Source: Tubulanus polymorphus (lineage: Eukaryota > Nemertea > Palaeonemertea > Tubulaniformes > Tubulanidae). Taken from it: DNA of 64,000 nt. Below are positions 1 to 10,624 of the stretch, in pieces (within the stretch, counting starts at the first letter, position 1; each line of letters starts with the position of its first letter). The notes under the pieces were generated by a model. The model worked only from the letters and a program-made list of their open reading frames with translations. It was not told where the DNA came from and searched no databases. A program made the translations under genes and the position numbers. The stretch spans positions 24,696,450-24,760,449 of the forward strand of contig NC_134029.1 in the NCBI RefSeq assembly GCF_964204645.1. Reading direction: 5' to 3'.

Positions 1-1425
1 GCCCTACATGTCTTACCAATGACAGAAATAACAACCAAGTTGTGACGTCACTACACATTGAAGGTCTATATATATGGAAAATGACTTTATCTAGAAATGA
101 ATTCGTATTAAATGAAAGTTTATCGTGTATTCCACCGAAATGACATTCAATAAGTCACCTCGTCTAAACGAGGCGCCTGCTTTTCGATCAAAATACAGAT
201 GATTTGAATATCATTGAATAATATAATAGTGGTTTAAAACCGCTAGGAGATTCTATGGTGAATGTGCTATAGCGATATTATGGTTCGAAACCATATCGCC
301 TTATTATACCTGTAACATTGTTAACAAGTTCTTAATTTCTAGAAATTCATTTTTCCTTTCATCGATAAGTTGTAGCTCAAAGTTTCAAAACTCGAAGTTT
401 CTAAACTCATTTTATATTCGAATTTTCGTAGACAATTTTTGATTGACTATCTTCGCAATGTAGCGATTGATTTCAGATTAAGCGGCCATGTTGGATTTAA
501 GAACCGCGCGATACTAGAAATAGATATAACGAACTTCGGTTATCGGGAGTTAGTTCGAAAGGTCGACTACGGGTTCGAGCACGGTTGCTGTAGTTCGGAA
601 CTAGTTCCAAGATGGCCGACACGTTACGCCGAACTACCAGTGCGTTCAGTTATCATAGTTCCGACCACGAAACCGAAGGTTTGCCCATGCGAAACTATTT
701 CATCAACATGGCCGCGCAATATGAGATTCCTCTGATTTCTTTACGAGGATCCCATCGATTTCAACTTCTCTCCTACAATGAGAAGAGTTCACTATTCTAT
801 TTCTCTTTATCTCATCTTGAAAAGAAAACTTTAAGTTTTAAGCGATATTTGTGTGAGATAGATCATTGCATTTTGTTCTGATAGAGTGATGCTATTGATA
901 GCTGTAAGCAACAAATACTTTGTCAATTTGATCTCATTGCTATAAAACTATAATTATCTCATCAAATTAAAAATAAACAATTCTTCATCTGAAAATAAAG
1001 GTGTGAATTTTCATGTTTAACATGCCAGTTCATTGTAAAAAAAGACCAGTTTTCAGACCAACATTCTGATATTGAGAAATTTCAGGTTCCTCAGGTACAT
1101 TCTGGATCCAGTTCCTCTGGTTGATTGTGTAACAGACAACTGCAGAACTGGGTTCAGAACTGTGGAAATTGATCTAGAGCTGTGGAACTGTGCCTAGTGG
1201 AACTAGATCCAGAAAGAACTGTTCCTAGAACTGTGGAACTTGATCCATGCTGTGAATGTCCGGTAACTGTGGTACAGCTGTGGTTCAGATTGTTATTTGA
1301 TTGCGCTATCTAATTAGATTATACATAGTTTCAAATTGTCATAGTTTCTTCAGTTTAAAATTATATGTTATAAGTACAATATAAGTGATATATATATAGT
1401 GTAAGATCATTCCATGTTGTGACGT
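1..1425. other. Intergenic, no gene seen
   Basis: AT-rich DNA without a convincing coding region. A perfect 6-bp stem with a 4-base loop lies at 158-173. Two imperfect palindromes sharing a TGGTTT-AAACC pattern lie at about 228-300. The longest open stretches, near 440-880, have no splice context, no recognisable domain and no coding-like codon use. Confidence 0.6.
1083..1275. repeat. Degenerate repeats of the GAACTGTGGAACT family
   Basis: The stretch is built of decayed copies of a motif like AACTGTGGAACTGGATCC, the same motif that forms the ends of the palindromic elements at 20073-20165 and 28081-28182 and the array at 41281-41450. No coding content is seen. Confidence 0.6.
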
Positions 1426-1632
1426 GAAGGGTGTGCGCTGTGTATCGTGAAGGGTGTGCGCTGTGTACCGTGAATGGTGTGCGCTGTGTACCGTGAATGG
1501 TGTGCGCTGTGTACCGTGAATGATGTACGCTGTGTACCGTGAAGGGTGTGCGCTGTGTATCGTGAATGATGTGCGCTGTGCACCAGGAACGGTGTGCGCT
1601 GTGCCCTGAACGGTGTGCGCTGTGCACCGTCG
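1426..1632. repeat. 23-bp tandem array, about 9 copies
   Basis: Units read like GTGCGCTGTGTACCGTGAA with small changes (ACC/ATC, GGT/GAT). The unit is not a multiple of three. It holds no stop in two minus-strand frames, which produces spurious open frames of Thr-His-Ser-Ala type. This is a minisatellite, not a gene. Confidence 0.9.
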
Positions 1633-3180
1633 CAGATACTATTCATTCATTTGTGTGTTCAAGGTCGACCAATCACAGATATAAATCGTACACCGATATT
1701 TCAGAGTATTTCTTGTCTTATTCGTGCACATTGCGACCAACCAAATATATCAGTGTTTATAAGAATTGTATTTTCATTTGAATTGAGCACGAATTGTCTC
1801 AGAAAAATGTTTGATTTATATAATGAGCAGTAACGTTGTATCGGACAGACTTTGAAAACCTGTTGGAATCGAATGCAATGTGACTCATGAAAAACTCTAG
1901 ACTCCGATTAGTGAAATTTCTTTGTCAATTGACAATTGCATTTATTCGGTATCGGTCTAATTACAGAACCGGAACTACGAACTCACCGGAAGTTGAAGCG
2001 AACTTATAAAATTCTACTTCCGTTTTGCGTTATACATAAATAACTGTGTAGAATAATATACTGTCTCAATGAATTCAATATAACGTGCCAAAATCATGTT
2101 GAATTATTATTATTTTTTGTTTGTAATGATCCCACCAGTAAAGGGTGGTTCAATCTTTTTTTATCAAATATTTATCAAAATTTGGTTCAGTCTTTCTGTA
2201 TTTCTTCAATGTCTTATTGATTTGAATTGTTCTTTTATCATGAAACTGCGATATCTACTGTTTACTGGTTCAGATTTGAGTTTTGAATTAGGGATATACC
2301 TAATTTAAGCCCCGCAACATGCGGAGGAGCTAAAGGACTGCTCCGATCCAGTCGGAAACTGTAGAGGATTGCTCCGCAGATACCGGCATGAGATGATAGA
2401 TGGTTTGATACGTAAAACTTGGATCAGATTTGTCCATTAGGCGAGTGTGTAATTAGTAAGGTTAATTAGCAGTTTTAATTAATGAATTCCTCAGATTTGT
2501 ATTCGATGTTCGATGATGTATTAATGATGAATCACTCATACACACATATCTTTATCATATTTTCATCGTCATGATTTATGATAATATCAAAAAAATAATA
2601 ATAATAATAATAATAAATGTAAGAATTTTTCGTCGGTTTCGAATTTTAGAGGCACGAAATTCTGTCTATTTAACGTATTTTCGCTTATTCTTGCCTTAAT
2701 AATATATGTATGTATATAGTAAATATGAAACGCTGCGGAGGGACTGAGACGGGCCAGTTACAAAAGTGAGAGCTAAAGATTTTGGTAATTTTTAATTATG
2801 ATGATTGTTTTTCCCTCCGAAGAATTACGTCTCTCTAAAATTCGGAACTCGACATAATATAAGTTTTGTGATGTTACGTGAAATGTACAGTAGACATGTA
2901 CAGTTATAGTCAGAAATAAATTTAAATTCTGTACAGTAAAAGTATATGATTATATTATATATATTATATTATATATATATGCGTTTGAGTGACGCTAGAT
3001 GGCGCTCGAAAATATTTATAAAAATTCAATATGGATTTAAAAAAAAGAGGTGAAGCATTTTGTATCGAATCAAGAATCCATAGGTGTATCAAAATCATGT
3101 CTGAATGGAATAATTAATAATTAATAAAATAGATTTCTTTAAAAAAATTGTTTTTCTCGAATTTCTACACGAGTCTTATT
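1633..3180. other. Intergenic with short microsatellites
   Basis: No gene is seen. An AAT trinucleotide run lies at about 2595-2617 and an interrupted TA-rich tract at about 2940-2980. The rest is AT-rich unique sequence. Confidence 0.6.
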
Positions 3181-3509
3181 TCTGAGGATCTAAATGGACA
3201 GGAATCTGAGGATGCAAATGGACAGGAATCTGAGGATGCAACTGGACAGGATTCTGAGGATGCAACTGGACAGGAATCTGAGGATGCAACTGGACAGGAT
3301 TCTGAGGGTGCAACTGGACAGGAATCTGAGGATGCAACTGGACAGGAATCTGAGGATCCAACTGGACAGGAATCTGAGGATCCAACTGGACAGGAATCTG
3401 AGGATCCAACTGGACAGGAATCTGAGGATCCAACTGGACAGGAATCTGAGGATCCAACTGGACAGGAATCTGAGGATCCAACTGGACAGGAATCTGAGGA
3501 TCCAACTGG
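3181..3509. repeat. 24-bp tandem array, about 13.7 copies
   Basis: The unit reads GAATCTGAGGATCCAACTGG plus ACAG. Early copies carry GATGCA and later copies GATCCA, a directional drift along the array. Because 24 is divisible by three and the unit has no stop in several frames, it is open in at least two frames on each strand (on the plus strand as an acidic QESEDPTG octapeptide). There is no good ATG, and the plus-strand frame ends within a few codons after the array. It is most likely a minisatellite; an exon of a low-complexity protein is possible but unsupported. Confidence 0.85.
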
Positions 3510-4860
3510 AAATGATTTTTTTAGGTGAATGCGCGACACGAATTGATGAAATGTTCTAACTGGCCATGGATTTCCTATTGGGCATTTTAGCGATGAAAAT
3601 GTTGCAGTTGCTCGTGGCCCTTACATGACCTGGGTCCTATTCTATCATGTGACATTATTCAGGGGGTAATGAAGTAAATACAATGTATGTTGAACACATC
3701 GCAAATTGCGCAGAAAATAAATGAATAGAAATAAAATAACAACGAATGATTATAAAGTTTTACACTTCAACAAAGATACTATTCACATCTAGGCTTTCAA
3801 ATAATCGTGTTTAGACGTTATTTTCAAGATTCATCATCGATTTTACCGAACTTTAATTCACTGCTCGAGTCCGAGATGACACAAACTATTTATAACAATT
3901 ACAGAGAGCTGAAAATATCCTATGACGCGAATAGAATAGAATTATATGGATGATTGTGGTTTGAGTGAGAGGGATCAAAAGGCGCTTTATTGACCGCACA
4001 ACTCTATATAACTATTTATACTGAAATACGCAGTGATTATAGTTCGATTTATTGGACACGGTCACAACCTCGAAATAAAGAGACAAAAAAGACACAACTT
4101 GAAGTTCACAGAAAACTGTATGAGAAAGTTACAGTTTTCGATTAGTCTAGAAATAAACAAAAATAACAACGTTTTATCAATTCGTATTCTGGAATTTACG
4201 ATTAGGGATGGTCAACATACCGAATACACAATCAATTCACGCAAAAACTTCATCTTTTTTCTGGAGACTCCAGACTCTATTGACGAGTTTCCTTCGACAT
4301 TTAGGAAACTTAGCGTGGAAATGGACGGAAATATCCCGTGTATCTCCGAGGAAAGGTCTCCTCGACCAGACTGGATGATATAACGACTTCAGATACAGTT
4401 CTCAGGCGCCAACAACCAATTAACAAATACATTAATTTTAATATAAATCAACAGAACGGAAAAGCTTTATTCGCGAACTGAATGTTAAACAGGAAAAGGT
4501 GAATTGTAAACGATACTTTGTTTCAAGTGTCTGTCCTCGTCTTGGCTTTATAAAACCCGCGGTGCTGGTGGTAACTGCTAGAAAATATCGAAAAATTGAT
4601 CGTTTTTTATTCGAAGTCGCAGAAAAAATTGAATCGCGAATTTTCTAACAATTAGAGACCGATATATCGGGAAATCTTTTTGAAATAGCGAATTCGTAAT
4701 GATTTTTGATACGATCGTTTTTTTTTTAAATCGTTGGATTAATTCAACTATACCGGGTTTTACTTAGCGACTGATCTTACACACAAATTCATTCGCGATT
4801 TTTCTATCAGAGACAATGTTTATTTTTAGACAGGAATCGTTATTTTTCATACATATAATT
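3510..4860. other. Intergenic, no gene supported
   Basis: An open stretch at 4033-4383 (plus) lacks an ATG at its start, splice context and any recognisable domain, so I do not call it. The remainder is AT-rich. Confidence 0.55.
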
Positions 4861-4904
4861 GAAGGAGGGAGGGGGTAGGGGAGGTAGGGGGGGGGGGGTA
4901 GGGG
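4861..4904 (+). repeat. G-rich tract with G-quadruplex potential
   Basis: Several runs of three to twelve G residues separated by A or TA occur within 44 bases, which satisfies the usual four-G-run pattern for quadruplex formation on the plus strand. Confidence 0.7.
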
Positions 4905-4992
4905 CATCGTGTGGACTTCATTTTTAGAATCATCCAGATTCTGTTCTACTAGTTTCCATATCGATGTACGTATAACACTGCGGATAAGCCGT

Positions 4993-4993
<1 letters not shown>

Positions 4994-5023
<30 letters not shown>
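4994..5023. repeat. (GA)n microsatellite
   Basis: A short GA dinucleotide run, one of several purine tracts in the window. Confidence 0.85.
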
Positions 5024-5289
5024 CGAGTTGTTGTAAACTCAGGAATTTACCGCGCGTTCATTCAACACTTATACTTCATATCATTACTTACTATTTACTA
5101 CGGTCTGGTGCGTGTGCGCATGCGCAATTCGCCTTGAAAAAATAAAACTACCGACGGTAACTATTTTCTGGCTTGTTGCTCGTTTCTGTGATAATACATA
5201 CTATGCGTCAGCGAACTAAGATTAGTAAGATCGCTTTTCTTTAAAAAAGGTAGATAACAAAATAGAGCAACGAAGAGACTTTTAAATAT

Positions 5290-5293
<4 letters not shown>

Positions 5294-5385
<92 letters not shown>
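5294..5385. repeat. (TA)n microsatellite, about 92 bp
   Basis: An uninterrupted TA dinucleotide tract. It is self-complementary and likely to be length-polymorphic. A second, longer tract lies at 58125-58249. Confidence 0.95.
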
Positions 5386-5387
<2 letters not shown>

Positions 5388-5429
5388 TGCGCCGTAGTAT
5401 CACCAAATAAAGACCTAAACATCCGGCCT

Positions 5430-5524
5430 TAGTTCCACAGTTATCAGGTTAGATCTGCTGACTCCTGAAAGTGAAAGAATCTGACTACAACCGCCAGAGT
5501 TCACTCGTAACTGTGGAACTGGAT
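5430..5524. repeat. MITE-like copy, TTCCACAGTT family
   Basis: It begins with AGTTCCACAGTTAT and ends with the inverted AACTGTGGAACTGG, about 95 bp in all. The terminal inverted motif matches the copies at 20073-20165 and 28081-28182; the centre is diverged. Confidence 0.7.
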
Positions 5525-5525
5525 T

Positions 5526-8484
5526 CCTAGTGAAATATGGCTATTGATAAGAAGAACGCTTCTGTAGATCCATCAGAGCCTATGTTTAGAATTCATAGGG
5601 GGCGCTACAAGTATTGTATAGGTATACATACGGCATCAATTATGTTATTATGTAAAATGTTTGAAGTGAAAGTTTTTTGTTTATAGTCTGTTATTACGAG
5701 TATGTCAGTGATAGAACTGAGGTTGTATTGTCAAGTTATATTCCAGGTATCAGATGTGTGTGGGCTAATTACGCAAACTAGTGCATCAGTCAAACAATAG
5801 ACAACGAATTAACAAATATATTGTTTTAAGCGAAACTAACCGTACACAAATGTGGTCGATCCTACAAACCGAACAGGTGAATACGACATACACCGATAGC
5901 ATAGATTTGTTATAAACTTTCATAAAGAAACTAAAACCCAACTCAAACAATACGATCTATCTTAGTTGTGTTTCGGCGCAGTGTCTGGTGTTGGTATAAA
6001 CATGAACGCCCACCCTATCGTCCCGTTAGCCCGTTACCATGCAATAGGGCACGCCGAGGTTTTGGGGGTTCTTAACAAACTGTCAGCGGAACGGAAATAA
6101 AAACAACATTACCAGACGTTATTCTTCGCTTAAGTAATTTCAATTTGAAAGAAAATACAGTTTTGTTGATATCTGAAAAGAAAACCGATTTTAAACACAA
6201 CTTTGTTTGTGCTACGCTGAAATATCTTTTGAAAAGGAACGTTTTTTTTTGTTTGAAAACAAAACAATGTTTAAAATACACAAAGTGCAAGAATAAATCT
6301 TTTTATATCGGTAACTTTAGATCGGGTTAGAAACAGTAGAAATGTTAGTGATTTTGCGTAAAACTCACTGGATCAAGTTTCACAGTTCTTGGTACAGTTC
6401 GGATTTAAGAGTTAAAGCCAGTTCATTTCTAATGCTTTAAGATGATCGTCCCTAAATATAGAGGACCCGGTTCGACAGTGTGAGTTAACATTTGACTGAT
6501 TGAAAATTAACTAATTTTAACTCGTAAAGTTCTAACTAATCATGTTGTATTAATATATCTCTTACGAACCCAACATTTCCAATTTAAACCCAAAACTCAA
6601 ATTTTGACCGAGGCTGTGTAACTAGAGACCTGTAATATACTCATTGATATCGGGTAATTTTATCATGAAAATATTTAGATCATTTTTTCATTTTTTGTTC
6701 TCTATGCACAGATGTAATTTCGCGTCGCGTCCTTTAGTTCAGTGTTTGATATGTACACACTTCTTTAGCGCAATTATTTGATCTTTTGACCCATTTCTAC
6801 ACAACTCAAGTTATTCAGGACACAAAAACCTATTGCCATTACGAGTTCAAAATTGTGCTTCCTTTCAGACGTACAATCGCTCAAAAAGTAGATTTCTCGG
6901 GGTGAAACACGAATAAAGGCATTCTAGGTCACCGAGGTCGCCATCAAACCGTCAACATCAGTCAAAGGTCCAGACAATTTGAAAACGTGTCTGTTTTTTA
7001 CAATTAACCCGCGACATCTAAACGGAATATTTTTTTTATGCGGCCTTCAGGCGCATTTCTGAAGCGGTCGGATGTTATATCACTATAATATAATGGCTGG
7101 TGTCTTTTCAATACAGACATAATAAAATCTGAATCGAATGCGATACGTTTTAAAGGGTAGTATGTGCTTTTAGGTTATAAGCAAAAAGAGAAAAAAAATA
7201 AGACGGCGTTTGCTCGAGGGGTAAAGGGGTATAACTGGTTGACCGGATTAGACTCGAACCAGGCTTGCAGAGCCCGGCTGCAAACTCGCACTTCACGATT
7301 CTTATTATTAGAAAATCTAATACGTTCAAAATATTTCTGATATATTTTCTGTAGGTATCTGTTTACGGATGCCCCAGTTTCGCAGTTAGTACGAGTTTTA
7401 TTTCATTGTATTTAATCTATTTTCTCGCTATGTAACGAAATACCGATATTAAAACAAGATTAGGAATCTAGCAAATAGAATATGTAACAGCCTGGAACCA
7501 GGGCCCGGAACAGCGGGGAACGTATGAAAAGCTAAACTTGTCGCATATACTAAATATTAGATATTTTGAATAACAAATTAAACAGATAAAACTCATGTTT
7601 ATAATTTATAATGATCACATTATTAATCCTGAAATATTGGCAGTACTTGCAATATATTACGTAAATGAGTCGTTCTATTTAGAACTCGCCACCCACAACA
7701 ATGTAGCCACAACTATTATTAAATATATATTTCAATATGTTGACTTCTGAACCGTTGGTCATCACTATATTACAATTAAGATGTAGCAAATAACTGTCGA
7801 TTTTGGGGTAGATATTTAGGATGAGTTGAGTAAACATGTACCGAATTCTTTGACCAGCCAAATAGATCATCAAGTCCCCATAGAAAGAAAGAATATATAA
7901 TTGTTGCTATCGACTGATTGATTCGTTTAGCGGACTCTCTTCTCGAGACTTCTCAGAGGCCGATTTCTGTGTTTCAGTCTACAACACTATTAGTGTCAGA
8001 CTCTTCCGCTCGATGCGAGGGCAGCACTTTACAATCGGAAACTTTTTACAACATGTACCGTGAAAAACAGGAAGTTTGCACTAAAAGTTCATTTTATTCA
8101 CAACTATGATAGAAATATACATTATAAAAGCTTTCGTAGCTCTTTCTTTCTAAATACAAATAAAACTAAAGGAAAGTTTTAAAGTATTGATTATCATACA
8201 TAGTCTTTACACGATAGACTGATATACATAAAAAGTACACATTGAAACAGTAAAATAAGTGACATGTCGCGAATAAACTTAAAATCTATTTGAGTCTGTG
8301 AAAAGCGGATGTTTTTCTTTGTATGAAGGCGATAACTCCAGTGTACCAGTGTTCCAGCTAGTTGACCTCCGACTGTGAAAGTTCCATGTTTGCACCTAAA
8401 ATGGTTTCTCTTTCCGGCAAAAGATTCTTGACTGATGTTTAACCATATTCTATGATTGAAGGCGAGTTCTTCAACATCAAATCA
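5526..8484. other. Intergenic, repeat remnants only
   Basis: AT-rich DNA downstream of the minus-strand histone gene. It contains a decayed TTCCACAGTT-family copy at about 6376-6550 and a tRNA-like remnant at 7240-7290. Open stretches near 6145, 7679 and 7918 are short, AT-rich and lack recognisable features. Confidence 0.6.
7240..7290 (-). repeat. tRNA-like remnant (SINE head)
   Basis: On the minus strand a stem-loop with a 7-base loop (7263-7286) resembles an anticodon arm and is followed by GGTTCGAGTC, the B-box/T-loop consensus of Pol III genes. No A-box or acceptor stem can be found, so this is a truncated tRNA-derived element and not a functional tRNA. Confidence 0.45.
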
Positions 8485-8490
8485 TTTATT
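8485..8490 (-). terminator. Poly(A) signal of the H2A gene
   Basis: AATAAA on the minus strand, about 135 bases downstream of the H2A stop codon. No histone-type 3' stem-loop is visible between the stop and this signal, which suggests a polyadenylated H2A message. Confidence 0.6.
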
Positions 8491-8584
8491 GTGCTGAATA
8501 TGTGTGTATTGTACTGTACAGGGACCGGGGCTACAAATACGACTGTTTATAAACCCATTTCTGATCGATTCAGGCAGAGGCGTG

Positions 8585-8611
8585 CTGCTGCTGCTGCTGC
8601 TGCTGCTGCTG
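8585..8611. repeat. (CTG)9 / (CAG)9 run in the H2A 3' region
   Basis: Nine uninterrupted CTG units on the plus strand read as CAG in the H2A transcript, starting 13 bases after the stop codon and before the poly(A) signal. Confidence 0.9.
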
Positions 8612-8624
8612 TATCACAGTTTCT

Positions 8625-9011
8625 CTATTTACTGGTAGTTGATGCCGCTTGGTATTTACGAGGCAATAAAACATTATGTATATTGGGTAGAACACCTCCC
8701 TGCGCAATGGTCACTTTAGCCAACAGTCTGTTCAATTCCTCATCGTTTCTGACGGCTAGTTGGATGTGTCTGGGTATGATTCGAGTACGTTTATTATCCC
8801 TGGCCGCATTTCCCGCAAGTTCTAGAATTTCAGCGGCTAAATACTCGAGTACGGCGGCCAGGTAAACTGGAGCACCTCCGCCAACGCGTTCAGCATAGTT
8901 ACCCTTCCTCATAAATCTATGTATCCTACTCACCGGAAACTGTAATCCAGCTCGCGATGATCGAGATTTAGTTTTAGATTTAGACTTTCCACCCTTTCCT
9001 CTGCCCGACAT
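8625..9011 (-). CDS. Histone H2A, divergent variant
   Basis: A 128-residue intronless H2A, the nucleosome core subunit that pairs with H2B. The start is the ATG at 9011 giving [20 protein letters not shown]; the upstream in-frame extension does not resemble H2A. The alpha-1 region, the loop 1 text [16 protein letters not shown], the acidic-patch residues ([10 protein letters not shown] and NDEELN) and the docking segment GGVLPNI are all present. It differs from a canonical H2A at many places: SRIHRFM in the first helix, [14 protein letters not shown], and a C-tail [18 protein letters not shown] in place of the usual IQAVLLPKK. There is no SQ(E/D) motif, so it is not H2A.X, and it lacks the H2A.Z pattern. 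No other histone lies nearby. With a poly(A) signal and no stem-loop it looks like an orphan replacement-type or tissue-specific variant (inference). Confidence 0.95.
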   Translation of the reverse strand: MSGRGKGGKSKSKTKSRSSRAGLQFPVSRIHRFMRKGNYAERVGGGAPVYLAAVLEYLAAEILELAGNAARDNKRTRIIPRHIQLAVRNDEELNRLLAKVTIAQGGVLPNIHNVLLPRKYQAASTTSK

Positions 9012-9277
9012 CTTGTTTTTACTCGTAAGAAGGCGAAGGTCGATAAAACTGCGCGCGACATCTATCAGAATACAGACACAGTACTGGTTACAGCACTGGT
9101 GGATATATCGAGGGAAATTTGAATTCATGAGTACAAAAAAATTCGTTCATTTTGTCCTTGCTTTAATATATTAGACTTGCTTCCAAGATTCAGGATTTTC
9201 TCAGAAGCGTGCCAGATTAGATTTGACTCCGCGGAGTATCAACTCTCACAAATGTGGAACTAAATAGATCATGCAAG
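9012..9277. other. Upstream region of H2A
   Basis: Probable 5' UTR and promoter DNA of the minus-strand H2A gene. No clear TATA box at a normal distance is seen, only an AT-rich stretch near 9165-9175. No other feature is visible. Confidence 0.4.
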
Positions 9278-9747
9278 TAACAAGAGAAATCCCACAATAA
9301 GTTCAGCCAAAACGAGAAACTTGAATAGAAGAGTTATATATATTTGCGCAACGTTTCGGCTAAAGACTATTAGCCATCATCAGGCGTACTGAGTACAGGA
9401 GAATATTACAAGATATTTATACAAGACCAAAACAATAGAAGCAGAGTGAGTGATTAAAATATTGAAAGGGGAATAGATTAAAGTAATGACATAACAACTA
9501 GAAAACAATGCTAGCATTGTTTTCTAGTTGTTATGTCATTACTTTAATCTATTCCCCTTTCAATATTTTAATCACTCACTCTGCTTCTATTGTTTTGGTC
9601 TTGTATAAATATCTTGTAATATTCTCCTGTACTCAGTACGCCTGATGATGGCTAATAGTCTTTAGCCGAAACGTTGCGCAAATATATATAACTCTTCTAT
9701 TCAAGTTTCTCGTTTTGGCTGAACTTATTGTGGGATTTCTCTTGTTA
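9278..9747. mobile_element. Perfect 470-bp palindrome with no spacer
   Basis: Two 235-bp arms are exact reverse complements and meet at GCTAGC between 9512 and 9513. I checked all arm segments line by line and found no mismatch. The flanks outside 9278 and 9747 do not match each other. The arms contain AACGTTTCGGCTAAAG and CCATCATCAGGCG, a pattern that reappears in diverged form at 51835-51880. No coding content. It could be a fold-back element, a very recent inverted duplication, or an assembly or library artefact. Confidence 0.9.
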
Positions 9748-10264
9748 TCTTCTTACACGGATATTGTGTATCTTCTCGTCAGATCATGCAAGTGTTGTAC
9801 ACTACTACTCTTTATTTGCAACAGCTACACACCGGATCGACACCTAGTACAGCGAATGAAATGCCAGGCACATAGATGTGATAGGTGAAATATCGGTGGT
9901 TATCAAAATCGATTTCTCTCTGTTAAAATGTGACACTTCACACGGAAGGAGGTTTATAAAGATAACTCGAATGTCACGTGATTGCGCCATGTTGTTCTGA
10001 AGTTTCACACTGATGACAAGTTTTATCCGTACTCGAAACCTCTTCAATCAATCCGCGTTTTCAATCAGAAAATGGACAATTGATGATTGACAGACATTGA
10101 TTAAAGCGCCACACAACATCAAACCTCATAAATCAATACATCGCAAGATTCGAGTTCACATTAGAGATTACAAAATAATGTCTCCATCTCTTGGAACAGC
10201 CTATAGTAGTTGTAGTCAGTTCTCTCGCCGAATCTGTCCACTGTTCCCCGCTCTAGTCACTGTT
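9748..10264. other. Intergenic, nothing recognised
   Basis: No gene, array or RNA is visible in this stretch. Confidence 0.5.
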
Positions 10265-10624
10265 AAGCCTAGCGCACATCAACACTGCGATCGGAGACAA
10301 CTAGTTGCTACCGAACGATTACCCCGCGCACATCGAAATCTAGTTACAACCGGTCAGTTGCAGCAACTGCATGGCGCGTGTCGATCGTCGAGATCCAGAG
10401 CGCGCACATCGACGGATATGACTGCGATTGAGTACAACCAGTTGCTCAAAAGTAGAACATGGGCAACTGGCTGGAACTGGAGATAGATCGACGCTTACCA
10501 ATCGTAAGCTCGCTCACATCGACACATTCAAGCAACTGATCGTATCCAGCCAGTTCCTCTCATGCGCCGAAAACTGCCTTGCAACTAGTTGTCTCCAATC
10601 GCAGTGTCAATGTGCGCTAGGCTT
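10265..10624. mobile_element. Non-autonomous element with about 44-bp inverted ends
   Basis: The left end begins AAGCCTAGCGCACATCAACA and is repeated inverted at 10581-10624 with only a few changes; both ends include GGAGACAACTAGTTGC. Inside, GCGCACATCGA-like motifs recur several times in both orientations. Length 360 bp and absence of a transposase make it a MITE-like element. Superfamily and target duplication are unclear. Confidence 0.8.

Noticed and set aside
439-881. Two overlapping plus-strand frames
   Set aside because: No recognisable features; both lie in intergenic DNA with repeated GTTCGAA-type words.
3148-3559. Genes in several frames over the 24-bp array
   Set aside because: All frames are generated by the same repeat; no proper ATG or splice context.
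4033-4383. 116-codon plus-strand frame
   Set aside because: No ATG at its start, no domain, AT-rich codon use, no splice signals.
8540-8624. Histone 3' stem-loop after H2A
   Set aside because: No GGCTCTTTTCAGAGCC-like hairpin exists in this stretch; only the CAG run and a later AATAAA.
8452-8865. Plus-strand frame across the H2A region
   Set aside because: Antisense shadow of the histone gene plus translation of the CTG run (poly-Ala).
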